Shown piece by piece: positions 36,006-45,154 of a stretch of DNA of 64,000 nucleotides. Made by a program: the position numbers and the translations under genes. The notes beneath the pieces were generated by a model that was not told the origin of the DNA, ran no database searches, and was given only the letters and a program-made list of their open reading frames with translations. Source of the DNA: Pirellulales bacterium (GTDB lineage Bacteria > Planctomycetota > Planctomycetia > Pirellulales > JAEUIK01); assembly GCA_019745975.1 (NCBI GenBank), contig JAIESQ010000011.1, positions 1 to 64,000 on the forward strand, given 5' to 3'. How positions within the stretch are numbered: the first letter of the stretch is position 1; the number at the start of each line of letters is the position of its first letter.

Positions 36006-37328
36006 CTAAGCCGAGGGCGGAATCTCTCGCCCGTGCGGGTCGCGCCCGGGTTCGGCAAGTTCTTCGGCAAGCTGCTCTTGCAGCCTCGGCCCCAGATAGT
36101 GCTCCAGTCGTTCGGCCGGCTCGTGAAGGTGATCCAAGGGGAGCGCGAAGTGCTCTCCTAGGTACGATTCCCAAAGGCGATGCCCGCGCACCAGCATTTG
36201 CGCAAGACGGCGGCCGCGCTCGGTGAGCGTCAGCCCAGTATCGCCGCGGAATGCGACGTCGCCGCGCCACCACAACTGGGCGAGAGCCAACCGGCCGGCG
36301 ATGGGGCCGCCAGCCAGGCGAGCCAGGTGCCCGGCGCGAGCGGGCGCGGTTAATGCCGTGGTGCGTGGTGCCGACCGCGCGAGTTCTTCGGCGCGAAACA
36401 AGCGGGCGACAACGTCTTCGCCGACAATTCGCAGGCCCAGTTGCCAGGTGTGCCAAAGCTTGCTTAACAATCCGTACCGCGGAGCGAAGCAAACCGCGAC
36501 CGCAAACTGTCCGCCTGCCACGACAGCCATCATCCCGGCGGCGCTGGTGTTCCAGCGCACGGCGCCCCAGCATCCGACGATGGCCGAAATCGCGCCGACG
36601 CAGGCCGCCGCAACCACCATCCTGAGTAGCCGATCGGTCAGCAATTGGGCCGTGGCGGCGGGCACAATCAACATCGCGATCACCAGAATGGAGCCCACCG
36701 CCTCGAACGAAGCAACGGTCACGGTCGCCACCATGCCCATGAACAAATAATGGACCATCCTTGGGCGAAAGCCGAGCGCCGCGGCCAGAGCCGGGTCGAA
36801 GCTCGTCAGCTTAAGCTCCTTCCAGAAGACCGCCAGAAAGACGAGCGTCGCAAGGAGCACCGGAGCCAGCGTCAACAACACCCGCGGCACGTACCAGCGG
36901 GCGACGGCAACGACATCGAGCGCCGCGGTATCGATCAAACCGTACAGCACGCAATCGGCATCGATGTGGACGTTGCGGGCATAGCGAGAAACGAGCACAA
37001 CCCCCAAGGCAAACAGCGATGTGAAGACGACCCCCATGCTGGCGTCTTCAGGCACGTTGCCGTAGCGCGTCAGACTATCGGTTAACAGCGACGTGAGAAT
37101 CGCGGCGGCCCAGGCGCCAGCCAGCATCGTGAGCACCCCGAGCGAACCCGAGAGCAGATAGCCAACCACGATTCCAGGCAGGACGGCGTGGCTAATGGCA
37201 TCGCCCAATAGACTCAGGCGGCGCAGCACCAAGTGACAGCCGAGGACCGCGCAGGCCACGTTCGTGACAATGCCAACGGCCATCGACCAGAGCGTTGCTT
37301 CGGAGAGATGGACGCCGAGTACGTTCAT
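36006..37328 (-). CDS. Mn/Zn/Fe ABC permease fused to a DtxR/MntR-like sensor domain
   Basis: 440 residues. Residues 1 to about 285 are an ABC-3 permease with eight or nine spans (LGDAISHAVLPGIVVGYLL, then PAATAQLLTDRL). The last about 140 residues match the metal-dependent repressor MntR/DtxR: a degenerate winged-helix part ending LTLTERGRRLAQ, then the dimerisation/metal-binding helices VRGHRLWESYL and LHEPAERLEHYL with the conserved His-Glu-Glu-His ligands, ending in PHGREIP. The domain probably senses cytosolic metal and gates or limits uptake rather than binding DNA. This is the last gene of the uptake operon and overlaps the preceding permease by ATGA. Confidence 0.9.
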   Translation of the reverse strand: MNVLGVHLSEATLWSMAVGIVTNVACAVLGCHLVLRRLSLLGDAISHAVLPGIVVGYLLSGSLGVLTMLAGAWAAAILTSLLTDSLTRYGNVPEDASMGVVFTSLFALGVVLVSRYARNVHIDADCVLYGLIDTAALDVVAVARWYVPRVLLTLAPVLLATLVFLAVFWKELKLTSFDPALAAALGFRPRMVHYLFMGMVATVTVASFEAVGSILVIAMLIVPAATAQLLTDRLLRMVVAAACVGAISAIVGCWGAVRWNTSAAGMMAVVAGGQFAVAVCFAPRYGLLSKLWHTWQLGLRIVGEDVVARLFRAEELARSAPRTTALTAPARAGHLARLAGGPIAGRLALAQLWWRGDVAFRGDTGLTLTERGRRLAQMLVRGHRLWESYLGEHFALPLDHLHEPAERLEHYLGPRLQEQLAEELAEPGRDPHGREIPPSA

Positions 37329-38620
37329 GGCGATGTTCCCGCAGTCATGCCAGAGCGCGGGTTATCGGGCCAGGCTCCCTCGCGGCGCAGCTTGAGTTCG
37401 ATCGTTTCCAAGAGCTCTCGCGGGAGGTCGGCCACGGCGGCCGAATAATCGAGATCAAAGCGCGATACCATCAATTCGGGGTAATCGCGCAGTGCCTGAC
37501 GGCAGATTCGCTGGGCACGGACCGCGGCGAGCGCTTGGCTCGCGCCGCGCTCGGTCCAAGCGCCGGCACGATCGAGTAAGCCTGCCCGCTGCCCGGCGCG
37601 TACGTCGCGCCGGGCCTTGGCAATCGGCATCGCCTCACTAACAGCTAGAGCGCCGGCGGTGATGACTTGGGCGCCTGGCAGGAGCCCTTGGGTTTTGGCG
37701 AGATCGGACGCCTCGTACAGCGCGATCAACAGGCGCTGTTTGGCGAGTTGCCGCCGTTGCAGCGTTAGCGCGATCCAGCGCGCGACGGCTCCGCGACGCG
37801 GCCCCGCGAGCGCCGAGATCAAGAACAGCGCGGCCCCGACGAGCACGATGAGCGGGCCGGCCGGAAGCCCCGCCACCTGCGCACTAATCAGCGTGCCGAT
37901 GGCGCCGGTCAGCAGGCCGAACAGCATGGCCACCACCAGCAGCCGGTCGAGCCGCGACGTCCAGAATCTCGCGGCTGCCCCCGGCAGGATCAATAGCGCG
38001 GCCGTGAGCACGACGCCCACCGCCGGCAAGCTGATCACCACGCTCACGGCGATGAGCCCCAGCAACAACAGGTCGAGGCTCAGCGTGGGCCAGCCTTGCA
38101 CGTGTGCGAAGGCCGAGTCGAAGGCCACGAGCTTGAGTTCTTTGAACAGGATCAGCACGGCGGCGGCGCAGAGCGCGGCCACGGCCGCGATGAAGACGAC
38201 ATCGGCGGCGATCATGCCGGCCGTCTTGCCGAACAAATAGGCATCGAGGCCCGCCTTGCTCCCCTCGGTCGTCTCGTTTTGGATGTACCGCAACAACACG
38301 ACGCCCGCGCCGAAGGCGACGCTCAGCACGATGCCAATCGCCGCATCTTCCTTGACGCGCGTAGCGCGGCGCAATAACGCGATGACGATGACCCCGAGCA
38401 CGCCAGTGGCGAGAGCGCCGGCTTGCATCGCGGGCAAACTGCGCCGGCCGACCAGCAGAAAGGCCAGACACAAGCCTGGCAAGGCGGCATGCGCCAAGGC
38501 GTCTCCCAACAACGAACGCCGTCGCAATACGGCGAAACTACCCACCAGACCGCCAGCCATGCCGAGCAGGCTCGCGCCTGCCAAGACCACGAGCGTGTTG
38601 TAGGCGGGCCAGGCGAACAT
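37325..38620 (-). CDS. Mn/Zn/Fe ABC transporter permease
   Basis: 431 residues. ABC-3 permease core (residues 1 to about 280) with LGDALAHAALPGLCLAFLL and PGAAARFWTSRL. A cytosolic tail of about 150 residues follows. It is helical and basic in its first part, ends in RFDLDYSAAVADLP, and is placed like the repressor domain of its sibling but without recognisable metal ligands. The start is 2 bases after the ATPase stop; the end overlaps the next gene by ATGA. Confidence 0.9.
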   Translation of the reverse strand: MFAWPAYNTLVVLAGASLLGMAGGLVGSFAVLRRRSLLGDALAHAALPGLCLAFLLVGRRSLPAMQAGALATGVLGVIVIALLRRATRVKEDAAIGIVLSVAFGAGVVLLRYIQNETTEGSKAGLDAYLFGKTAGMIAADVVFIAAVAALCAAAVLILFKELKLVAFDSAFAHVQGWPTLSLDLLLLGLIAVSVVISLPAVGVVLTAALLILPGAAARFWTSRLDRLLVVAMLFGLLTGAIGTLISAQVAGLPAGPLIVLVGAALFLISALAGPRRGAVARWIALTLQRRQLAKQRLLIALYEASDLAKTQGLLPGAQVITAGALAVSEAMPIAKARRDVRAGQRAGLLDRAGAWTERGASQALAAVRAQRICRQALRDYPELMVSRFDLDYSAAVADLPRELLETIELKLRREGAWPDNPRSGMTAGTSP

Positions 38621-38622
38621 CG

Positions 38623-39459
38623 TCAGCGGCTCCGCTGCTGTTTTTGCAACGCCTCGGCCGCATCGTCAAGTACCGACAAGCGGCCGCCGTAGGTTTGCTG
38701 CAAGTTCTTCGTGGTAAAGACGTCGGCCGTGGGGCCGGCGGCCACCACTCCCATGTTCAAGAGCACGACGTAATCAAAGTACTTCGGCACGGTGCGCAGA
38801 TCGTGATGCACGACGAGCACCGCTTTGTGCTGGCGGCGCAGCTCAGCCAACAGGTCGAAGACCACGCGTTCGGTCGCGGCGTCGACTCCCGCCATGGGCT
38901 CGTCCATGAAGTAGATGTCGGCCTGCTGGGCCAGCGCGCGGGCGAGAAAGACGCGCTGTTGTTGCCCGCCGGAAAGCTGGCCGATTTGCCGCGACGCATA
39001 GTCGGCCATGCCGACGTGTGCCAGGCATTCACGGGCCGTGTCGCGCTCCCGGCGACCTGGGCGGCGCAGCCAACCCAAGCGGCCGTAGGTGCCCATCAGC
39101 ACGACATCGAGCACCGTGACGGGAAAATCCCAATCGACGCTTTCACGCTGCGGTACATAGCCGATGCGGCGGCGCACCGCGGCAACCTCCTGGCCAAAGA
39201 TCTGCACGCGACCGCTCGCCAACGGCACCAGCCCCAGAATGGCCTTGATGAGCGTGCTCTTGCCGGCGCCGTTGGGACCAACAATGCCGACGAGGCGCGG
39301 CTCGTCAAGCACCAGGTCGACGTCCCACAACACCGGCCGGCGATGATAGGCCACGGTGACATCATGGACGTCGACGACGGGCGGCGCCGCGCGCGCGGTG
39401 GTCGCTTCGGCCGGCGCGGTTTCATCAGCGTTTCGGTCATGCTCGGGTTGCCGCAGCAT
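38623..39459 (-). CDS. Mn/Zn/Fe ABC transporter ATP-binding protein
   Basis: 278 residues with Walker [10 protein letters not shown], signature LSGGQQQRV, Walker [11 protein letters not shown] and switch VHHDL. The order and sequence fit MntB/ZnuC/TroB. The first 25 residues are a poorly conserved, Ala/Thr-rich extension before the domain proper. It lies between the binding-protein gene (85 bases upstream) and the first permease (2 bases downstream). Confidence 0.93.
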   Translation of the reverse strand: MLRQPEHDRNADETAPAEATTARAAPPVVDVHDVTVAYHRRPVLWDVDLVLDEPRLVGIVGPNGAGKSTLIKAILGLVPLASGRVQIFGQEVAAVRRRIGYVPQRESVDWDFPVTVLDVVLMGTYGRLGWLRRPGRRERDTARECLAHVGMADYASRQIGQLSGGQQQRVFLARALAQQADIYFMDEPMAGVDAATERVVFDLLAELRRQHKAVLVVHHDLRTVPKYFDYVVLLNMGVVAAGPTADVFTTKNLQQTYGGRLSVLDDAAEALQKQQRSR

Positions 39460-39544
39460 AATTCACTCTGGCGGCAGCGCGCCGCGCTAGGGGCAAACGC
39501 CAGATCGACAAGCCCGCCCGTTCGCATCAGCGCCGGGCACGGCC

Positions 39545-40507
39545 CTACTTGAGTGCGTTGACGATGGTGTCGACGTTGTGCCGCACCATTCCAAGGTAGC
39601 TCGCGGCATCGGTGCCGGCCGCGCCGGGCGCGTCTGAAAACAATTCGCCGCCGATCCGCACCGCCTGACCGCGGGCGTCCGCCCCTTCGACCAGCGCGCG
39701 CACGTTTCGCTCATTGACGCTGGCCTCGACAAACACGGCTTTTACTTTTCTCGCCACCAGAAAGTCGACGAGTTGATTGATCTCGCGGACACCCGCCTCG
39801 CTCTCGGTGCTGATGCCTTGAATCGCCCGCACCTCGAGGCCGTAGGCCCGGCCAAAGTAATGAAACGCATCGTGCGCCGTGACGAGGATACGCGCGTTGG
39901 GGGGCAAGGTCTCGACGCGAGATCGGCACCAGGCATCGAGCGCGTCGAATTGGGCTGCATAGGCCGTCGCCCTTTGGCGGTAGTCTTCAGCGTGCGGAGG
40001 GTCGAAACGAGCGAGCGCCTCGGCCAGTGGCATTACCGTTTCGCGCCACAACGCCACGTCGAACCAGACGTGTGGATCGACGGCGCCGCCGCTTGCCCGC
40101 AGCAGGCGATCGGGCGCAATGACCTCCGCCACGCCAATCGTGGGTTTGCGGCATGCCATCCGCTCAAAGAGGTCAGCCAGCTTGCCTTCCAGATGCAAGC
40201 CGGAAAAGACGACCATATCGGCATTGGTTAGCGCGTCGACATCACCGGGCGATGCCTTGTACAAGTGCGGGTCGATGCCAGGACCCATCAGTTGCACAAC
40301 TTTGACGTGAGCGCCGCCGACCGCACGGACTAGGTCCGCCACCATGCCCGTGGTGCAGACCACGCGAATCGGCCCGCGACCAGAATAAACTGCGGTTGGC
40401 CCCTGAAGCGCTGGTGTCTGAGAGCCGACATCGCAACCCGACACTGTCGCCAGGGCCAGGGCGAGTGGGAAAAACCAACACCAAGGGTGAGCTTTACGAC
40501 AGTCCAC
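39545..40507 (-). CDS. Metal ABC transporter substrate-binding lipoprotein
   Basis: ZnuA/MntA/TroA family (cluster A-I). A lipobox ending in SGC follows a hydrophobic segment. The four metal ligands are recognisable: His in DPHLYK, His in DPHVWFD, Glu in FVEASV and Asp in FSDAPG. The His-rich loop typical of zinc-specific ZnuA is missing, which favours manganese or iron, an inference supported by the MntR-like domain downstream. I chose the GTG at 40505-40507 because it gives a compact lipoprotein signal; a TTG at 40571-40573 is the alternative. It is the first gene of the four-gene uptake operon. Confidence 0.88.
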   Translation of the reverse strand: MDCRKAHPWCWFFPLALALATVSGCDVGSQTPALQGPTAVYSGRGPIRVVCTTGMVADLVRAVGGAHVKVVQLMGPGIDPHLYKASPGDVDALTNADMVVFSGLHLEGKLADLFERMACRKPTIGVAEVIAPDRLLRASGGAVDPHVWFDVALWRETVMPLAEALARFDPPHAEDYRQRATAYAAQFDALDAWCRSRVETLPPNARILVTAHDAFHYFGRAYGLEVRAIQGISTESEAGVREINQLVDFLVARKVKAVFVEASVNERNVRALVEGADARGQAVRIGGELFSDAPGAAGTDAASYLGMVRHNVDTIVNALK

Positions 40508-41135
40508 GCGAATGTTTGAAGGTCCGGAAGCAGGGTTTTGATTGCTCAAAATTCTACGTCGATTCCCAAGCAATCGTCAATGGCGGGCCGATTGGTCGGC
40601 GTAGACCAGCGAACCGTGGCGGCCAGACGATTGGCAGCGCGCCACGACGCATGCCCAAGCCGCTGCGCCACGACCGGCCGTCGCGCGGCGAACGTCTCAT
40701 GATCCTTCGATCGCTGCGAACGCCAGGCGCGCGCCGGGCGCAGGTAGCTGGCGGTGATCCCGTTCTGCAGTGGTTACCCGAGCCGTGGCCGATTCCAAGC
40801 AAGAACATCGCGAATAGCCCAAGCGTAGGCTCACGCCGGCCGTCGAACTGGGGTTTCGCCGACTCTCGACACTACACCCCTCGCCAGCGGGGGTTTTCTG
40901 TCTTTACTGTGAATATTTTCTTTACAGCGGTCGGGGCTTCATTTATCGTTGCAGCCGACGAGACCACCCCAGACGCCAATTGGCCGTTTGGGTTCGTTGC
41001 AGGTGCCGGCTTCCGGTGCTTGCGCTTACGCCTTTCGCGAGCGACTGGCAACGCGGCGAGAGTACAGTGGGCATGGGGGAGCTGTAGTCAAAACCGCTTT
41101 CCGCCTGTTGATCGGCAACAAAGGAGTCGCTCGTG
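40508..41135. other. Divergent intergenic region, metal uptake operon / PEP-CTERM gene
   Basis: About 630 bases carrying the promoters of the metal operon (leftward) and the PEP-CTERM gene (rightward). An AT-rich patch lies at about 40900-40930 in otherwise GC-rich sequence. The imperfect hairpin CCCCTCGCCAGCGGGGG followed by TTTT at about 40877-40898 has no gene upstream on its strand. I see no clear metal-regulator operator and no gene. Confidence 0.5.
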
Positions 41136-42251
41136 ATGTTCAAACCAGTTCGTGTTCTACTACTGACGCGTTTCTATGCGCGCGTCGTGGCCGCCTGCCT
41201 GGCAGGCGCGGTCGCACTTTCGACCAGCCAGGTTGGCGCGGTCGGGCTTACTTTCACGCTCAACCAAAGTCAGAGCAACCTCTCGCTCGACATCAAGAAT
41301 GCACAGTTGTTCGGGCTCAATTTGAGCCTGTCGGAGCAAGCGACCGGCAGCTTGAAATCGAGCTACACCGGCACGATCGCTACCGATATCAACGGCAGCA
41401 GCATCGATTTTCCGGGGGGTAGCGCGGCTGACGCGAGCATCTTGACGAGTGGTATTTTCAAGCTGCCCGTCAACATGCTGCCGGGTGTCGGCGGCACAGG
41501 TGCTGCGGCCCCGGCCGATTACGGGTTCAAGCTCTCGGCTCCGATCGGCACGAGTATTCCGCCGATCGACTTGACGTTTCTGAACATTCCGGGAGTGACG
41601 ACACTCAACCTCGGCACGTTTAACTCAATTGACCTGAATACGTCGTTGCGAAATGTAATTCTCGACGTCACCTCGAACACGCCGATTCCCCGCACCGGGG
41701 TGCCATCGCTAACCACCTTCGACGCCTCGCAGACGTCGATTGTCATGTCGGGCAATGCCGACGTGAGCCTGGCAGCCGTGCTGACCGCCGGAGACTTTCT
41801 GTCGTACTCCGTCAATGGGCTCGCCCTGTCGAGCTTGGCGAGCTTGATCAACGCCCAGGTTCCTGGATTGCTCAGCGTCAATTACAACCCGTTGGCGATC
41901 TTTGGACCCTACAACATCAGCGTTGGGCTGGGTACGAGCGTTCCCATCAGCGGGCTGGCGGTGCCTAACGAGGACGTCACCAAGCTGGGCTCGCTACAAG
42001 TGGTGGGCACACAATACCGCTTGACTATGCCGATCAGTTTCAATGCGATCCCCGATTTCAGCTCGCTGGGGGCAGCTTCTGCGGCGCTAAGCTTCTTGCT
42101 CCCCTTGCACCTTGGCTTTAGCGGTCAGCTTGTGGGCGTGGCGCCGAAGATCGCCGTGCCCGAGCCGGGGAGCGTCGTGCTACTGGTGATTGGCCTGGTG
42201 AGCTTGGCGCTGGTGGGTATCAATCGCCGCCGCGCCGGGCGTGCCACGTAA
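41136..42251 (+). CDS. PEP-CTERM surface/exported protein
   Basis: 371 residues. A signal peptide ends near AVALSTSQVGA, followed by a Ser/Thr/Asn/Gly-rich beta-type body with no cysteines. The C terminus is a textbook PEP-CTERM sorting signal: VPEPGS, a hydrophobic helix, then NRRRAGR. Exosortase would cleave at this site and link the protein to an envelope glycan. AAAGGAG at 41120-41126 serves either the GTG at 41133 or the ATG at 41136. No exosortase is in the window. The function is unknown, probably structural. Confidence 0.88.
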   Translation: MFKPVRVLLLTRFYARVVAACLAGAVALSTSQVGAVGLTFTLNQSQSNLSLDIKNAQLFGLNLSLSEQATGSLKSSYTGTIATDINGSSIDFPGGSAADASILTSGIFKLPVNMLPGVGGTGAAAPADYGFKLSAPIGTSIPPIDLTFLNIPGVTTLNLGTFNSIDLNTSLRNVILDVTSNTPIPRTGVPSLTTFDASQTSIVMSGNADVSLAAVLTAGDFLSYSVNGLALSSLASLINAQVPGLLSVNYNPLAIFGPYNISVGLGTSVPISGLAVPNEDVTKLGSLQVVGTQYRLTMPISFNAIPDFSSLGAASAALSFLLPLHLGFSGQLVGVAPKIAVPEPGSVVLLVIGLVSLALVGINRRRAGRAT

Positions 42252-42286
42252 GCCTGCGTCGTACGGCGAAACGAACCTTGTATTTC

Positions 42287-42321
42287 GGGCCGTCGGATCA
42301 TTCGATCCGGCGGCCCATTTT
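42287..42321 (+). terminator. Intrinsic terminator of the PEP-CTERM gene
   Basis: GGGCCG-t-CGGATC-attc-GATCCG-g-CGGCCC (12 paired bases with one mismatch), then ATTTT. It lies 36 bases after the stop. Confidence 0.8.
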
Positions 42322-42353
42322 CGTTGAGAATCATGGTTCGCGAGCCAGCCGCC

Positions 42354-43652
42354 TCAAATCACGCGGCAGATGAAGCACTTCAGGTATTCGGTCTCCAGGC
42401 AGGTGACCGCCACGGGATGGTCGGGCGCGGCGCCGCGCTGCTCGAGGATCTGCAGATCGCGCCCGGTCTGCTGAGCCACGCCCACGAGCATGTACATAAA
42501 ATCCTCGCGCGACACGGCGCCCGAACAACTGCAGGTCAGCAAGATGCCGCCCGGTTCCAGCAGATTGACCGCCTGACGATTGAGCCGATGGTAGGCGCGC
42601 AGGGCGTCGTCGAGCGTGGCGCGATTGCGGGCAAATTTGGGGGGATCGAGCACGATCGCGCCAAATTTCTCGCGGGCAATCACCAGTTCGTCGAGGGCCT
42701 CGAAGCCGTCGCGCTCGACGAAGCGAATTCCTGGCTCGGCGTTGAGCTGCGCGTTGGCGCGGGCCAAGGCGATCGCGCGAGGACTAGCGTCGATGGCCAA
42801 CACCTCTGAGGCACCACCCCAGCGACGCGCGTTCAGGCTAAAACCCCCGCTATAACAAAACAGGTCGAGCACGCGGGCGCCCGCCGTATAGGCGGCCAGG
42901 GCGCGGCGGTTCTCGCGCTGATCGAGATAGAAGCCGGTCTTCTGCCCGACCGCCAGATCGACCCCGTAACGGAGCCCGTGCTCGGTGATGAAGACCGGCC
43001 CACCGGGGTCATTCCCCCAGGCCAGGCCGTCGATCAACTCGAGGCCCTCGGCCTGGCTGACTCCTTTCTCGGTGCGAAGAAAAATCCCGCGCGATTGCAG
43101 CAACTCGACCAGTAGCGGCACCAGGTTCGGCAGCCGCGCCCGCATTGCCAGGCTGGTGACCTGAATGGAGAGATAATCGGCGTAGCGATCGACAATCAAG
43201 CCGCTGAGGCCGTCGGCCTCGCTAAAGACGAGCCGTGCGCCGCCGGCAGGGTCGTCGAAACCTAGCGTTCGTCGCAGGGCGATGGCGTTTTCCAGACGAC
43301 TTCGCCAAAACTGGTCATCGAGAGGCTCCGGCCGCCAACTGTACAGGCGCACGCGAATGCGGCTGCGCGAGTTATAAACCCCACGCGCGATGAATTTGCC
43401 GGTATCGGAGAGCAGATCGACGACGTCGCCATCGAGGGGTTGCCCCTCGACAGCAGCGATCGCTGTTTCGAGCACCCACGGGTGGCGGCCAAAAAAAGGG
43501 CGTGACTTCCTTGGCTTGAGCCGCACCAGGCCGGCCGACTGATCCGTGACCGTACGATCCCAGGCGATCGTTGCCTGGCGTGAAGCGGGTTCGGAGACGG
43601 CCGTAGCCGCTGGTAATCGCTCATCGACGTCGCCGTCGCGCGGATTTGTCAT
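42354..43652 (-). CDS. RlmI-like 23S rRNA m5C methyltransferase
   Basis: 432 residues: an N-terminal PUA-like domain (about 40-120; FFGRHPWVLETAI) and a class I SAM methyltransferase with VLDLFCYSGGFSLNA (motif I), IVLDPPKFARN (motif IV) and LLTCSCSGAVS with the catalytic cysteine region. This is the YccW/RlmI arrangement, which methylates a cytosine in 23S rRNA. The ATG is at 43650-43652. It is monocistronic, and its 3' end faces the PEP-CTERM terminator. Confidence 0.92.
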   Translation of the reverse strand: MTNPRDGDVDERLPAATAVSEPASRQATIAWDRTVTDQSAGLVRLKPRKSRPFFGRHPWVLETAIAAVEGQPLDGDVVDLLSDTGKFIARGVYNSRSRIRVRLYSWRPEPLDDQFWRSRLENAIALRRTLGFDDPAGGARLVFSEADGLSGLIVDRYADYLSIQVTSLAMRARLPNLVPLLVELLQSRGIFLRTEKGVSQAEGLELIDGLAWGNDPGGPVFITEHGLRYGVDLAVGQKTGFYLDQRENRRALAAYTAGARVLDLFCYSGGFSLNARRWGGASEVLAIDASPRAIALARANAQLNAEPGIRFVERDGFEALDELVIAREKFGAIVLDPPKFARNRATLDDALRAYHRLNRQAVNLLEPGGILLTCSCSGAVSREDFMYMLVGVAQQTGRDLQILEQRGAAPDHPVAVTCLETEYLKCFICRVI

Positions 43653-43758
43653 AATCCTGTTGATAGTTCATCACACGACGACTGAAAAGGGTGTCGTGGT
43701 CGCCGTGAGTCACAATCACAGCGCGAATTCTCAAAGTCGCAAAGCTGGGAATCCGCCT

Positions 43759-44778
43759 TTACCGCGCGGCTGATTCGCCGGCGGCCGCCCGCCGCAACCG
43801 ATCGTGGACCGCCTGCCAGGCGGGCAGGTCGGGGGGGGCATCGGCGACGATGCTGGTCGCGCCGGCCTCTTCCAGGTCGTGCAAAGTGGCATACAAAAGC
43901 GAGGCATACTCGACCGGATCATCCGGCATCATAATCGTCCGCACGTTTGGCCTGTTGATGCTGGCAGCGGACCCCAAGGCAAGCCAGCCCACGAGCGGCT
44001 CAGTCTCGCATTTTCGTTCGACGAACTCGTGCGACTGTCCTTGGCAGAGCGTCAGTGGCACGCTGGGGGCGTAGTGGCGCTGGTGTTGTCCTGGCGACCG
44101 CGCGACCTCGCCATCGCGGAGCCGCGGGCCGAGCAGTACCGGCTCGCCTAAGAGCGCCTCGATTTCGCAAAGTGGTACTAACCCGGGCCGCAACAGCATC
44201 GGGCTTTCTTGCGACAGATCAAGCACGGTCGATTCGAGGCCACCGGTGGTTGGTCCCGCGTCGAGCACCATTTCGATGCGACCGGCAAGCTGTTTGAGCA
44301 CGTGCTGGGCCGTCGTCGGCGAAAGCCGCTGAGAGCGATTCGCGCTGGGGGCCGCAATTGGGGCCCGCACCGCGCGCACGAGCGCTAAGGCCACCTCATG
44401 ACTCGGCACGCGTACCGCGACCGTTGATCCGCCCGCGGTAACCGCGTCGGGAACGACATCGCGGCGCGGCAGAACGAGTGTCAGCGGGCCTGGCCAGAAG
44501 CGCTGGGCGAGCTGTTGCGCGGCTGCCGGCCATTCGGCCACGAGCTCGCGCGCCATGGCGATATCGGCGACGTGCACGATGATGGGGTTGGTCGCCGGCC
44601 GCCCCTTCGCGGCAAAAATACGCGCGACGGCCCCGCGATCCAGGGCCAAGCCACCGAGTCCATAGACCGTCTCGGTCGCAAAGGCGACGAGGCCCCCACG
44701 GCGGAGCACGGCGGCTGCCCTTGTGATTGCTGCTTCGTCGGGGGCGTCAGGGCCCACGCTGACCAACTCAGTGTGCAT
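43759..44778 (-). CDS. L-threonylcarbamoyladenylate synthase (Sua5 type)
   Basis: 339 residues: a YrdC domain (residues 1-205, with KGRPATNPIIVHV and APSANRS) followed by the C-terminal Sua5 domain (about 230-339, preceded by GQHQRHYAPSVPL). The enzyme makes threonylcarbamoyl-AMP for tRNA t6A37, and a longer Sua5 form such as this one replaces TsaC. The start is ATG 44776-44778; the frame is open far upstream, but without coding character. Confidence 0.93.
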   Translation of the reverse strand: MHTELVSVGPDAPDEAAITRAAAVLRRGGLVAFATETVYGLGGLALDRGAVARIFAAKGRPATNPIIVHVADIAMARELVAEWPAAAQQLAQRFWPGPLTLVLPRRDVVPDAVTAGGSTVAVRVPSHEVALALVRAVRAPIAAPSANRSQRLSPTTAQHVLKQLAGRIEMVLDAGPTTGGLESTVLDLSQESPMLLRPGLVPLCEIEALLGEPVLLGPRLRDGEVARSPGQHQRHYAPSVPLTLCQGQSHEFVERKCETEPLVGWLALGSAASINRPNVRTIMMPDDPVEYASLLYATLHDLEEAGATSIVADAPPDLPAWQAVHDRLRRAAAGESAAR

Positions 44779-45154
44779 GGTGCGACTTTGTGAGCGTCGG
44801 TTCAGCCCGATTTGAAGGTCCAAGGATGGCGTCCGCAGCGGCAGGGCGACCAGGCAGGCAAAACAAAAAACGGAGATTGCACGTCGCGACGAACCCTCTG
44901 CCCGAATCCACAGCGACGACTGCCTAACAACCTTGCAAGCAATGCCGTTGGGACCATATGAAGGCCGCTGAAGTGAAAGCTCTAAGTCATTAAAGATTTG
45001 ATAGTTAGGCGACCGGCGAGTAGCCCGGTTTCCGGGCCAGGCCGGCAGGCGGTCGATCGGGGCATGGAAGTTGCCAAAGTCACCCGGCGACGGGTTCAAC
45101 GCCGACCGAGGAGCGGTCGAGTTGCACCCACCAAAACCACCGAGTGACAACGCG
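44779..45154. other. Divergent intergenic region, Sua5 / peptidase-like gene
   Basis: About 375 bases between divergent genes. No repeat, hairpin or additional gene is convincing. An open frame extends through it from the Sua5 gene, but I see no coding signature. Confidence 0.5.

Noticed and set aside
40877-40898. Hairpin plus TTTT as a terminator
   Set aside because: No gene ends upstream on that strand and the stem has a mismatch; most likely chance.
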